Shown here in pieces: positions 17,186-28,164 of a DNA stretch of 64,000 nt; positions within the stretch are counted from its first letter, which is position 1, and each line of letters opens with the position of its first letter. The translations under genes and the position numbers were made by a program. Source of the DNA: Brevundimonas sp. (GTDB taxonomy: Bacteria; Pseudomonadota; Alphaproteobacteria; Caulobacterales; Caulobacteraceae); NCBI RefSeq assembly GCF_019636155.1, contig NZ_JAHBYB010000005.1:124001-188000 (forward strand), in the 5' to 3' direction. The notes below the pieces were generated by a model. It did not search any database. It saw only the letters and a program-made list of their open reading frames with translations, and was not told the origin of the DNA.

Positions 17186-17790
17186 GCCAGCCCCCCCAGG
17201 TCCAGGGTCGCCGCAGCCACCGGCAGGGGATCGTGCACCGCCGCCACCACCAGGCCCCCGTCGGCCAGGTGCCGGGCCATGGCCTGACCCAGTTCGGCGC
17301 GCCAGCGGGCGTCCAGGGGGGCGAAGGGCTCGTCCAGCAGCCACAGGGGACGCGGGGCCGCCAGCAGGCGGGCGAAGGCCAGCCGCCGCCTCTGGCCCGC
17401 CGACAGCCGCCGCACCTCGATCTGCAGCAGCGGGCCCAGGGCTAGGCGCTGGACCGCGTCCTCGATCGCCGAGGGGTCGGCCCCCAGCCAGCGCGCCTGG
17501 AAGGCCAGTTCGTCGCCCGCGCGGCGCCCGCCCTTCAACCCGTCGAGATGACCCAGCAGATGCAGGGCGCCCGCGCGCGACGCCTCGGCTGCCTGTCCGT
17601 CCAGGGCCACGGTCCCCGCCTCGGGCCGGACCAGGCCGGCGATGATCCGCAGAAGGGTGGTCTTGCCCGCACCGTTGGCGCCGGTCAGGGCCAGGGCGGT
17701 TCCCGCCGGGATCCGGGCCGACAGGTCGCGAAACAGGGTCCGTTCGCCCCGGCGGACCGTCAGGCCGTCCAGAGTCAGGCCGGCGGTCAT
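17182..17790 (-). CDS. ccmA: Heme exporter ATP-binding protein CcmA
   Basis: 202 residues from ATG 17790; the longer ORF (to 18009) adds non-homologous sequence and lacks a better ribosome site. ABC ATPase motifs are in order: Walker A '[11 protein letters not shown]', signature 'RRLSAGQRRRLAFARLL', Walker B 'PLWLLDEPFAPLD', and H-loop 'VVAAVHDPL'. The short size and 'TLDGLTVRRGERTLFRDLS' start fit CcmA, which drives release of heme-loaded CcmE from CcmC. It is the first gene of ccmAB and diverges from acnA, with a Fur-like palindrome between. Confidence 0.93.
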   Translation of the reverse strand: MTAGLTLDGLTVRRGERTLFRDLSARIPAGTALALTGANGAGKTTLLRIIAGLVRPEAGTVALDGQAAEASRAGALHLLGHLDGLKGGRRAGDELAFQARWLGADPSAIEDAVQRLALGPLLQIEVRRLSAGQRRRLAFARLLAAPRPLWLLDEPFAPLDARWRAELGQAMARHLADGGLVVAAVHDPLPVAAATLDLGGLA

Positions 17791-17814
17791 CGCCCAGCCT
17801 CTGCCGCCAACCCA

Positions 17815-17831
17815 TTGAGAATCATTCGCAA
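17815..17831. promoter_or_regulatory. Fur-like palindrome between ccmA and acnA
   Basis: TTGAGAATCATTCGCAA is a 17-bp palindrome with seven of eight base pairs matched around the central C. The GAATCATTC core resembles Fur boxes. It lies 25 bases upstream of the ccmA start and 156 bases before acnA, so either gene, both linked to iron or heme, could be the target. Identity of the bound protein is inferred. Confidence 0.5.
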
Positions 17832-17986
17832 CTTTCGCGCGACATGGACGCCATGCGCGACCGGGGCTATATGCGCCATCGCCGCAGCAGGCGTTCGCCG
17901 CGCGCGTCGGGGACCTGTGCGCCCCGCCGTCCAGCGCGCGATCGCGCAACCGGATTGTCGGGCGGCGATGACCAGAGGAACCTCCC

Positions 17987-20707
<2,721 letters not shown>

Positions 20708-20762
20708 CAGACGGCCTCACGCCGGGAGTCGCGGCGCGGGAACATCAGGCCGGAAACCCGGC

Positions 20763-20796
20763 CTCAAGCAGCGAGGCTCCGCGAGCCGAGCGTTAG
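20763..20796 (+). repeat. Double-stem palindromic repeat, copy 1
   Basis: Core layout: CTCAAGCAGCGA, inner stem GGCTC-CGC-GAGCC, GAGCGTTAG, with outer arms GGCCT/AGGCC just outside. It follows the acnA gene and a small hairpin (AGGCCGG-AAAC-CCGGCCT, 20747-20764) and precedes a terminator. Two further copies are at 56636 and 60521. Both stems differ between copies yet remain paired. Confidence 0.8.
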
Positions 20797-20803
20797 GCCA
20801 AAA

Positions 20804-20835
20804 AAGGGGCCGGTGGAGCGATCCGCCGGCCCCTT
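20804..20835 (-). terminator. Intrinsic terminator between acnA and a lipoprotein gene
   Basis: A 14-bp stem (AAGGGGCCGGTGGA / TCCGCCGGCCCCTT, one G-T pair) closed by the tetraloop GCGA. The A-run at 20799-20805 gives a U-tract when read on the minus strand, so it mainly ends the minus-strand lipoprotein gene; it may also stop acnA transcription. Confidence 0.82.
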
Positions 20836-20841
20836 GCCTTG

Positions 20842-21333
20842 TCAGTCCCCGAACGCCTGCTCGCACAGTTCCTGCCCGAAGGCGTCAGACAGCTGTTCCT
20901 CGCTCTCGGCCATCTGGAAGATGGACCAGCGGCCGCCGACGATGGTCTTGCCGATCTCGTATTCGCCGACGACGCGGCCATCGGCCGGATCGACCAGCCG
21001 GGCCGAGCCGCGCAGGACATTGGCGCCGCCGATCAGCAGCACCTGGGCCGGATTGGCCCGGTCCAGCCTTTCGATGAGGGCTTCCAGCCGCAGCGGCCGG
21101 GCGCCGGCGGCGCAACGGTCCAGACGCGCCTGGACATGCTGGCGGAAGATGCCGTCGAATTGGGGTCGGACGGTCACGCCCGGATCGGTGGTCAGCCGCA
21201 CCTCGGCCACCCGGGCGCCCTGCGCCGTCACGGCGTCCAGGGGCTGGATCGGGGCGGAGCGCGACAGGTTCAGACACCCCGAAAGGCCAAGGGCGGCGGC
21301 AAGGGACAGGACGGCGGCGGCGGCAGGATGCAT
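20842..21333 (-). CDS. Lipoprotein of unknown function
   Basis: 163 residues from the ATG at 21333, chosen because GGAG lies six bases upstream and the signal peptide starts directly; a GTG seven codons earlier is possible. The signal MHPAAAAVLSLAAALGLSGC has lipobox LSGC with Cys20. The mature part contains 'AEVRLTTDPGVTVRPQFDGIF', 'VLLIGGANVLRGSARLVDPADGRVVGEYEIG' and ends near 'LCEQAFGD'. The pattern 'G.A.L.D...G.VVGEYEI' resembles small periplasmic lipoproteins with a beta-sheet sandwich, but I do not recognise a named family. It is transcribed towards acnA and lies 58 bases downstream of the OxyR-like gene on the same strand. Confidence 0.75.
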   Translation of the reverse strand: MHPAAAAVLSLAAALGLSGCLNLSRSAPIQPLDAVTAQGARVAEVRLTTDPGVTVRPQFDGIFRQHVQARLDRCAAGARPLRLEALIERLDRANPAQVLLIGGANVLRGSARLVDPADGRVVGEYEIGKTIVGGRWSIFQMAESEEQLSDAFGQELCEQAFGD

Positions 21334-21391
21334 GGGCTGCTCCAGTGGATTCACCCCTGCCCAACGCGGAAAGCGCCGATCGGCGCCGTGC

Positions 21392-22294
21392 CTATGGTTC
21401 CAATGTCATCGCCTCGGCCAGCAGCCTGGCCTCGGCGGCGCGGGATGAGCCGGCGCGCCAGGCGACGACGATCTCACGGTGCGGCGCAGGCCCCTTGCCC
21501 CGGCCCTCGATCCGCCGGACCGCCACCCCGGGACTGTCGGCCAGGCCGGCCTTGACCGCCATCTCGGGCAGGAAGCTGACGCCCAGGCCCGAACCGATCA
21601 TCTGCACCAGGGTGTGCAGGCTGGTGGCGGCGAAGACGTCGTCGCCGCGCGGCGCCTCCAGGTCGAAGGCGGCCAGGGCCTGATCGCGCAGACAGTGGCC
21701 GTCCTCCAGCAGGATCAGATCGGCCCCGTCCAGGGCGCCGGGCCGGACCGTCTCGGCCCGCGCCAGGGGGTGGTCGGACGGGGCGGCGGCGAGGATCTCG
21801 TCCGAGCCGATGCGGGCATGGCGCAGGCCGGTGGTGGCGTAGGGCAGGGCGATGACCGCCGCGTCCAGGTGGCCGCCGCGAAGCGCCGAGACCAGATGGG
21901 CGGTCTGGTCCTCGCGGATGAACAGGCGCAGCTCCGGATAGGCCGCCTTGAGCCCCGGCAGCTTGGCCGGCAGCAGGAAGGGGGCGACCGTGGGGATGAC
22001 GCCCAGGCGGAAGCGGCCGGTCAGGGGACGTCCGGCGTTGCGGGCCGCCTCGACCATGTCCTCGGCCCGGGCCAGGACGTCCTCGGCCCTGACCACCGCC
22101 TCTTCGCCGACTGCGGTCAATATGACCGCGCCGCGCGTCCGCTCGACCACCGGCGCCCCCAGGATGCGCTCAAGCTCCTGGATGCCGGTCGACAGGGCGG
22201 GCTGGCTGACATGGGCCGCCTCGGCCGCCCGGCTGAAGGAGCCATGGGCCGCCAGCAGCTTCAGATAATGCAGTTGACGCAGGGTGGGCAGCAT
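21392..22294 (-). CDS. OxyR-like LysR-family regulator with a single cysteine
   Basis: 300 residues from the ATG at 22294, which begins the helix-turn-helix in the normal place ('MLPTLRQLHYLKLLAAHGSFSRAA'); the longer ORF adds 16 residues. DNA-binding domain residues 1-60, then a regulatory domain with the OxyR signature 'LLEDGHCLRDQAL' and 'TSLHTLVQMIGSGLGVSFLP'. Cys201 corresponds to the peroxidatic Cys199 of E. coli OxyR. The second cysteine (E. coli Cys208) is replaced by Phe210, and there is no other Cys in the protein, so the known disulfide cannot form. It is probably a peroxide or thiol sensor of a different mechanism. No katG or ahpC lies nearby. Divergent from the TMEM175-like gene. 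Confidence 0.85.
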   Translation of the reverse strand: MLPTLRQLHYLKLLAAHGSFSRAAEAAHVSQPALSTGIQELERILGAPVVERTRGAVILTAVGEEAVVRAEDVLARAEDMVEAARNAGRPLTGRFRLGVIPTVAPFLLPAKLPGLKAAYPELRLFIREDQTAHLVSALRGGHLDAAVIALPYATTGLRHARIGSDEILAAAPSDHPLARAETVRPGALDGADLILLEDGHCLRDQALAAFDLEAPRGDDVFAATSLHTLVQMIGSGLGVSFLPEMAVKAGLADSPGVAVRRIEGRGKGPAPHREIVVAWRAGSSRAAEARLLAEAMTLEP

Positions 22295-22432
22295 GGCGGC
22301 TCGCGGCGAAAGATAAGCTGGATATATGCCATCGGCTTCCATGATATGCCAGACCTATGCCGACGCCGGGCCGCCCGCACGCTTGTCGCGGCCCGTCGCT
22401 CATGCATAGTGCGGTTCGATCAGGAGCCGTCC

Positions 22433-23167
22433 ATGACATCCACGCCGGCCGCCCCCTTCCGCCCCGTGGAGACCGAACGGCTGGACGCCTTCGTCGACGC
22501 CTCCTTCGCCTTCGCCGTGACCCTGCTGATCATCGCCGGGGCCGAGCCGCTGGACGACTTCTCGGACCTGCTGCGGGCCCTGGGGCGGATTCCGGCCTTC
22601 GCGGCGGGGTTCGCCCTGGTGGTCATGTTCTGGCTGGGGCATCGCGGCTACGGCCGGCTGGCGCCGGTGCGCGACGGCTGGTCGGCGCTTCTGAGCCTGG
22701 CCATCGTCTTCATGGTGCTGATCTACGTTTTTCCCCTGCGGCTGCTGACAGAGGCGGGGATGGCCTATTTCACGGGCGGGCGGCTGCCGGGGCGCGAGCT
22801 GATCGGTTCTCTGGACCAGCTGCGGGGCGTCTACACCATCTACGGGATCGGCTTCGCGGCTCTGAGCTGGCTGTATTTCCTGCTGTACCGGCACATGCTG
22901 AAGCGCGGCGAACTGCTGGGCCTGGCCGAGGATGATCGTGACGAGGCCGAGGAAAACCGCACCGTCTGGGGCGTCATCACCATCTCGGGCCTGGTCTCGG
23001 CCGGCCTGGCCTGGGCCCTGCCCCTGGGCCAGGTTCCGTGGGCGCCGGGCTTCAGCTACTGGCTGATCCCGGTCGGGCTGTTCTTCGCCAATCTGATGGA
23101 GCGGCGCCGGCGCGGCCGGGGCCTGCTGGCGCGTCGCGTCGCGGCGGGGGCCGATCCGGCGGCCTGA
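22433..23167 (+). CDS. TMEM175-like (DUF1211) integral membrane protein
   Basis: 244 residues, start at ATG 22433 with CAGGAG eight bases upstream. About six membrane helices. The first helix carries 'ERLDAFVDASFAFAVTLLII', matching the RxxxFSD-type signature of the TMEM175/DUF1211 family with Val in place of Ser; 'VMFWLGHRGYGRL' is the second conserved block. Family members include potassium-selective channels; whether this one conducts K+ is not known. It is divergently oriented from the OxyR-like gene over a 138-base gap, an arrangement that often signals control by the regulator. Confidence 0.75.
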   Translation: MTSTPAAPFRPVETERLDAFVDASFAFAVTLLIIAGAEPLDDFSDLLRALGRIPAFAAGFALVVMFWLGHRGYGRLAPVRDGWSALLSLAIVFMVLIYVFPLRLLTEAGMAYFTGGRLPGRELIGSLDQLRGVYTIYGIGFAALSWLYFLLYRHMLKRGELLGLAEDDRDEAEENRTVWGVITISGLVSAGLAWALPLGQVPWAPGFSYWLIPVGLFFANLMERRRRGRGLLARRVAAGADPAA

Positions 23168-23326
23168 CCCAGGCCTTCGCCGCAATGTGACCGCCGCCGG
23201 GTGGACGGGCGGCGTCCCGGTCGATACTCGCCTGTCTGGCGAGGCGCCGCGGGTTTGGTTCGCCTCTTGCAGGCGGCCGGGCGGGCCCGAATCCCGGTCC
23301 CTAAACGAGACAGGCGAAGACGACCG

Positions 23327-25117
23327 ATGCTGCTGGAAGGCGAGATCAACTGGATGCTGGTGCTGGCCGTCACGGCCGGGGTCACGACCCTGATCGCCGT
23401 CATCGCCGCGGTCTTCGCCGTCAGCCGGGGCGTGCGCCACGCCAGCACCAGCGGCGAACTGGACCTGGTGCAGAAGGTGGCCGAGGCGGCCGACCGGCGC
23501 CTGTTCGAAACCCTGAACGCCATTCCCGTGGCCCTGGTCGAGACCGACCGGGCGGGCAAATTCGTTTTCGCCAACCGCGCCGCCCACCAGCTGCTGGGCC
23601 GCCGCGACGCCGAACTTCTGGGCCTGCGGTTTCATTCGGCCACCTGGGGCATCACCTATCCCGATGGCCGGCCCGTGCCGCCCGACCTCCTTCCCAGCGC
23701 GCGGGCCCTGCGCGGCCAGACGGTCAAGGGATTCCAGCACCTGCTGGCCAATCCGGCGACGCGGCGGAAGATGCTGGTCTCGGTCACGGCCATGCCGATT
23801 GAGAACGAATTGGGCGAGATCACCGGCTCGACCGCCGCCATCGTGGAGACCGAGACCCTGGCCGTCCCCGAGGCGGTCATTGAACCGGTCATGGCCGCCG
23901 AGGCCGCATCCCCGGCCGAAGCCGACCTGACTCGCCGCGTGTTCGAGGCCGCCCCCGGCGCCCTGGTCGTCGTCGGCGCCGATGGGCGGGTGCGCGAGGC
24001 CAATGGCGTGGCCCAGGCCCTGGCCGGGGACACCCCGGCGGCGGACGCTGACTTCGCCGACCTGTTCCTGGACGAGACGGACCGCGAGGCCGCCCGACTG
24101 ACCCTGCAGTCCGCCCTGACTGGCGCCGAGGCCGCGCCGATCATGTCGCGCCAGGTCGCCTGGTCCGTCCTGCGCCTGCCCGGCGTCGACGGGGCCGAGG
24201 ACGCCCTGCTGCTAGCTGGGGAAGCGGCCGGCGCCCCGGTCGCCGAAGCCGAGGTCGAGGCCGTCGTCGCCGAGGCCCCCGATCAGGCCGCCATCGACAC
24301 GCGCGAGGCCGAACTGGCGGCCCAGCGCGACGCCGCCCTGGCCCAGGCCGAGGCCGCCCGCGCCGAGGCCGAGAGCGCCCGCCGAGCCGCCCAGGAAACC
24401 CAAGCTCAAGCCGAGGCCGATCTGGCCGGGGGTCGCCGCATGGAGAATGTCGGACGCCTGACCGGCGGCCTGGCCCACGATTTCAACGCCCTGCTGGGCG
24501 TGATGACTAGCGCCCTGGACATGATGCTGCGCCAGGCCGACGATCCGGCGCGGGTGCGGCGGCTGGGGCAGGCGGCCCTGGCGGCCGGCCAGAGGGGCGA
24601 GACCCTGACCCGGCGGCTGACCGCCTTCGCCCAGGGCGATGACGAGGCGCCGGCCCTGCAGGTGCTGGACGCCGGGGTCATGCTCAAGGCCATGGAGAGC
24701 CGGCTGCGCGCCCTGGCCGGGCCCGGCGTCGATCTGATGGTCGAGGCGCCGTCCGAGCCGGCGCCGGTGCGTATGGACCCGGTGGCCTTCGAGGGCGCCG
24801 TCAGGGCCCTGACCGCCAACGCCATCGAGGCGGTGGGCGGGGCCGGGTCCGTGGCCGTGCGGCTGGAAAGCCTGCTGGAAGGCGGCCTGCGGCTGTCGGT
24901 GCGCGACAGTGGGCCGGGCATGGACCGCGAACTGGCGGCGCGCGCCCTGGAGCCCTTCTTCACCACCAAGCCCGGGGCGGCGGGCCTGGGCCTGCCCCAG
25001 GCCTATGCCTTCGCCCGCCAGTCGGGCGGCAGGCTGTCGATCGACTCCGGCCCCGGAGAAGGCGCCGAGGTGGCGGTCACCCTGCCCCTGGCGCGCGCCG
25101 AGGACCGGGCGGCCTGA
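23327..25117 (+). CDS. Membrane-anchored PAS sensor histidine kinase
   Basis: 596 residues; ATG 23327 begins at the membrane helix. One helix (about residues 8-30), a PAS domain ('LFETLNAIPVALVETDRAGKFVFANRAAHQLLG'), a second PAS-like region ('VFEAAPGALVVVGADGRVREANGVAQ'), an Ala/Glu-rich coiled coil, then the dimerisation/phosphoacceptor helix 'VGRLTGGLAHDFNALLGVM' with the phosphorylated His, and an ATPase domain with 'LTANAIEAVG', 'VRDSGPGMDRE' and 'PFFTTKPGAAGLGL'. The usual second Asn in HDFNN is Ala. No receiver domain or response regulator gene is adjacent, so the partner is unknown; the sensed signal is probably cytoplasmic. Confidence 0.88.
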   Translation: MLLEGEINWMLVLAVTAGVTTLIAVIAAVFAVSRGVRHASTSGELDLVQKVAEAADRRLFETLNAIPVALVETDRAGKFVFANRAAHQLLGRRDAELLGLRFHSATWGITYPDGRPVPPDLLPSARALRGQTVKGFQHLLANPATRRKMLVSVTAMPIENELGEITGSTAAIVETETLAVPEAVIEPVMAAEAASPAEADLTRRVFEAAPGALVVVGADGRVREANGVAQALAGDTPAADADFADLFLDETDREAARLTLQSALTGAEAAPIMSRQVAWSVLRLPGVDGAEDALLLAGEAAGAPVAEAEVEAVVAEAPDQAAIDTREAELAAQRDAALAQAEAARAEAESARRAAQETQAQAEADLAGGRRMENVGRLTGGLAHDFNALLGVMTSALDMMLRQADDPARVRRLGQAALAAGQRGETLTRRLTAFAQGDDEAPALQVLDAGVMLKAMESRLRALAGPGVDLMVEAPSEPAPVRMDPVAFEGAVRALTANAIEAVGGAGSVAVRLESLLEGGLRLSVRDSGPGMDRELAARALEPFFTTKPGAAGLGLPQAYAFARQSGGRLSIDSGPGEGAEVAVTLPLARAEDRAA

Positions 25118-25191
25118 CCTCTTAATCCGGCCTATCGCCGTTCCGCCGCTGGTCGTGTTAACCTTCCGCCGATCCTGACGGAGGCGGTGCG

Positions 25192-25659
25192 ATGAAGATC
25201 CTGCGATTTGTCCTGGTGCTGGCGGTGATCGCCTATGTCGGCTGGCTGGCCTGGCCGGTTCTGGGCCCCATGGTCCAGGGCGGGATGTCGGATTTCGCGG
25301 CGGGCGGTTTCGACCTGACCTCGGCCCAGACCCTTCTGTGGGTCGGCGCCATCGCCCTTTATCTGATCGCCGCCCTGATGCTGGGCTCCGGCAATCCCAA
25401 GGCGGCGGTCGCCTATTTCCTGGGCTTCATCGCCGACGCGGTGCTGCGCCTGGCCCTGGATAGCCGGGGCGGCGGCGGAGCGGCCTCGGACGCCATGGCC
25501 GAGCGTTCGATCGAGGCCACCACCATGGCCGCGCCAGCCGCCGGCGGCATCGACCCGACCTGGATCGTCCTGGGCGCCCTGCTGGTCATCGGGGTGCTGG
25601 TGGTCCTGGTGTCGCGGCGCCGGAGGCGAGCGCGGACGCCCGGCCAGCTGGCGGTCTGA
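25192..25659 (+). CDS. Small membrane protein of unknown function
   Basis: 155 residues with a clear GGAGG ribosome site before ATG 25192. Helix one is residues 4-25 (FVLVLAVIAYVGWLAWPVLG), a second covers about 47-65, a third 70-85, and a last helix at about 122-142 is followed by an Arg-rich tail (SRRRRRART) that should lie in the cytoplasm. A Gly/Ala-rich linker (residues about 92-115) separates the third and last helices. No family is recognised. It lies 74 bases after the kinase gene in the same direction and 123 bases before lpd. Confidence 0.65.
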   Translation: MKILRFVLVLAVIAYVGWLAWPVLGPMVQGGMSDFAAGGFDLTSAQTLLWVGAIALYLIAALMLGSGNPKAAVAYFLGFIADAVLRLALDSRGGGGAASDAMAERSIEATTMAAPAAGGIDPTWIVLGALLVIGVLVVLVSRRRRRARTPGQLAV

Positions 25660-25782
25660 AACCTCGCGTCACCGGGGTTGAGCGCCCATATCAGGCCCGG
25701 CGGTTGACCCCATCGGGGCGAACGCTAGTAAGTCCGGCGCGCCTATGCCTCCCCGCGCCCCGCTCTCTCAAGGATGAAGTCC

Positions 25783-27195
25783 ATGGCTGACGCCGCCCCC
25801 ACCTATGACGTCGTGATCATCGGCGGCGGACCGGGCGGCTACAACGCCGCCATCCGCGCGGGCCAGCTGGGGCTGAAAGCCGCCTGCGTCGAGATGCGCG
25901 ACACCCTGGGCGGAACCTGCCTGAACGTCGGCTGCATGCCGTCCAAGGCCCTGCTGCATGCGTCCGAGCTGTTCGAGATCGCGGGCCACGAGTTCCCGAC
26001 CCTGGGCATCAAGGTCGGCAAGCCCGAGCTGGACCTGCCGCAGATGATGCAGCAGAAGGCCGACAGCGTGACGGCCCTGACCAAGGGCATCGAATTCCTG
26101 TTCAAGAAGAACAAGGTCGACTGGCTGAAGGGGCGCGGCCGCATCGCCGGCGCCGGTCAGGTCGAGGTCGAGGCCGCCGACGGCGCCAGGACGACCTATC
26201 AGGCCAGGAACATCATCATCGCCACCGGCTCCGAGCCGACCCCCCTGCCCGGCGTGGATTTCGTGGACGGCAAGGTGATCGATTCCACCGGCGCCCTGTC
26301 GCTGGACAAGGTTCCGGGCAAGCTGATCGTCATCGGCGCCGGCGTGATCGGGCTGGAGCTGGGCTCGGTCTGGCGCCGCCTGGGGGCCGAGGTGACGGTG
26401 ATCGAATATCTGGACTCCGTCGGCGCCGGGATGGACGGCGAGGTGGCCACCGCCTTCCAGCGCGGCCTGGCCAAACAGGGCATGAGCTTCCGCATGGGGA
26501 CCAAGGTCACCGGGGCCAAGGTGGACGACGCGGGCGTCGAACTGACCGTAGAACCGGCGGCGGGCGGCGCGGCCGAGACGGTGCGCGGCGATGTGGTGCT
26601 GGTGGCCATCGGCCGGCGCCCCTACACCGCCGGCCTGGGGCTGGAGACGGTGGGGATCGAGACCGACAAGCGCGGCTTCATCGCCAACGACCATCTGAAG
26701 ACCGGCCAGAACGGCGTCTGGGTCATCGGCGACGTGACCCATGGCCCGATGCTGGCGCACAAGGCCGAGGAAGACGCGGTGGCCGCCGTCGAGACCATCG
26801 CCGGCAAGACGGGTCACGTCGATTACGACCTGGTCCCCAGCGTCATCTACACCAGCCCCGAGGTCGCCTGGGTCGGCAAGACCGAGGAACAGCTGAAGGC
26901 GGCGGGCATCGCCTACAGGAAGGGCAAATTCCCCTTCGCCGCCAACAGCCGCGCCAAGATCAACCACGAGACCGAGGGCTTCGTGAAGGTGCTGGCCGAC
27001 GCCGCGACCGACCGGGTCCTGGGCGTACACATCTATGGCCCCCAGGCCGGCGAGATGATCTCGGAGGCCACCATGACCCTGGCCTTCGGCGGCGCCAGCG
27101 AGGACATCGCCCGCACCTGTCACCCCCACCCGACCCGCTCGGAAGCCGTCCGCCAGGCGGCCATGGGGGTCGAGGGCTGGACCATGCAGGCCTGA
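25783..27195 (+). CDS. lpd: Dihydrolipoyl dehydrogenase (E3), 2-oxoglutarate dehydrogenase-like copy
   Basis: 470 residues from ATG 25783; AGGA is eight bases upstream, while an ATG three codons earlier overlaps it. FAD-binding 'VVIIGGGPGGYNAAIRAGQLG', redox-active disulfide 'GGTCLNVGCMPSKALLH', NAD-binding 'IVIGAGVIGLELGSVWRRLG', 'WVIGDVTHGPMLAHKAEEDAV', and C-terminal catalytic 'CHPHPTRSEAV' with His and Glu. It reoxidises dihydrolipoamide of 2-oxoacid dehydrogenase complexes or the glycine cleavage system. This sequence is of the mitochondrial/2-oxoglutarate type ('AKINHETEGFVKVLAD'). E1/E2 genes are not adjacent. It differs clearly from the second copy at 60128. Confidence 0.95.
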   Translation: MADAAPTYDVVIIGGGPGGYNAAIRAGQLGLKAACVEMRDTLGGTCLNVGCMPSKALLHASELFEIAGHEFPTLGIKVGKPELDLPQMMQQKADSVTALTKGIEFLFKKNKVDWLKGRGRIAGAGQVEVEAADGARTTYQARNIIIATGSEPTPLPGVDFVDGKVIDSTGALSLDKVPGKLIVIGAGVIGLELGSVWRRLGAEVTVIEYLDSVGAGMDGEVATAFQRGLAKQGMSFRMGTKVTGAKVDDAGVELTVEPAAGGAAETVRGDVVLVAIGRRPYTAGLGLETVGIETDKRGFIANDHLKTGQNGVWVIGDVTHGPMLAHKAEEDAVAAVETIAGKTGHVDYDLVPSVIYTSPEVAWVGKTEEQLKAAGIAYRKGKFPFAANSRAKINHETEGFVKVLADAATDRVLGVHIYGPQAGEMISEATMTLAFGGASEDIARTCHPHPTRSEAVRQAAMGVEGWTMQA

Positions 27196-27219
27196 CCCCA
27201 GGCTCTCTAAATCCGGCGA

Positions 27220-28164
27220 TCAGCCCCTGGGATGGGCCTGGGCGTAGGCGGCCATCAGCCGGGCGGCGTCCACGGCGGCGTATTTCTGGGTCGTCGACAG
27301 GCTGGCGTGGCCCAGCAGTTCCTGGATCGACCGCAGGTCGGCCCCGGCGCCCAGCAGATGGGTGGCGAAACTGTGCCTCAGCGCATGGGGGGTGGCCGAT
27401 GCCGGCAGGCCCAGCCGCCCGCGCAGCCTCTGCACCGCCGCCTGGACGTGACGGGGGCTCAAGGGGCCCCCGCGCCGCGCCCGGAACAGGGGATCGGCCG
27501 GCGTCATGACGAAGGGCTGGGCCGCCAGATAGGCGTCAATCGCCGCGCGCACGGCGGGCAGGACGGGCGCCATCCGCGCCTTGCCGCCCTTGCCGGTGAT
27601 GCGAAGGGTCTCCGGCAGGGGCGCGTCGGCGCGGGTCAGGGACAGGGCCTCGGAGATCCGCAGGCCGCAGCCGTAGAGCAGGGTCAGGACAGCGCGGTCG
27701 CGGGCGGCCTCCCACGGTTCGGCGTCCGGGTCGGCTTCGGTCTCGGCCAGCAGGCCGCGCGCCTGGTCCTCGTTCAGCGGGCGCGGCAGGGTCGGCTTGA
27801 CGCGGGGGCCGCGAACCAGGGCCAGCTGCGGCGCGGCGACGCCCAGCCGCCGGTCCAGAAAACCGTGGAAACTGCGGATCGCCGCCAAGGTCTGGGACAG
27901 GGAGCGGGCGTTCAGCGGCCGATCGCCGGCCCGTCTCTGGGCCAGATGGGCGCGCACCTCGGCGGCCGTGACGGCGCCCAGGGCGGCGGCGTCCTGCGGC
28001 CCTTCGCCGCGATGATCCTGCAGGAAGGCCAGATAAAGCCGGCCGACATGGCCATAGGCCTCGACCGTGCGCGGCGACAGCCGGCGCTCGTGCGCCAGAT
28101 GGGCCAGCCAGGCCGCCAGGGCGGCCTCGGCCGTCATGGGGGCGTTCAGGCCAGGACCGGCCAT
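27220..28164 (-). CDS. xerC: Tyrosine recombinase XerC
   Basis: 314 residues. N-terminal SAM-like domain ('ERRLSPRTVEAYGHVGRLYLAFL') and a C-terminal catalytic domain with all six active residues: Arg in 'YGCGLRISEALSL', Lys in 'GKGGKARM', His-x-x-Arg in 'ATPHALRHSFATHLLGAGADL', His in 'LLGHASLSTTQ', and nucleophile Tyr in 'TTQKYAAVD'. With XerD it resolves chromosome dimers at dif during division. The start at 28164 overlaps the DUF484 gene by 19 bases; an ATG at 28137 is an alternative. It is the last gene of a tal - DUF484 - xerC minus-strand run. The DUF484-xerC neighbourhood is widely conserved in proteobacteria and marks a housekeeping Xer, not an element integrase. Confidence 0.94.
   Translation of the reverse strand: MAGPGLNAPMTAEAALAAWLAHLAHERRLSPRTVEAYGHVGRLYLAFLQDHRGEGPQDAAALGAVTAAEVRAHLAQRRAGDRPLNARSLSQTLAAIRSFHGFLDRRLGVAAPQLALVRGPRVKPTLPRPLNEDQARGLLAETEADPDAEPWEAARDRAVLTLLYGCGLRISEALSLTRADAPLPETLRITGKGGKARMAPVLPAVRAAIDAYLAAQPFVMTPADPLFRARRGGPLSPRHVQAAVQRLRGRLGLPASATPHALRHSFATHLLGAGADLRSIQELLGHASLSTTQKYAAVDAARLMAAYAQAHPRG

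Noticed and set aside
23201-23326. In-frame N-terminal extension of the sensor kinase
   Set aside because: The first 42 codons give an Arg-rich sequence without a ribosome site; the kinase membrane helix begins at the ATG at 23327.
27220-28164. Tyrosine recombinase as integrase of a mobile element
   Set aside because: The gene is xerC with its usual DUF484 neighbour, there is no attachment site, and no phage or island genes are present.
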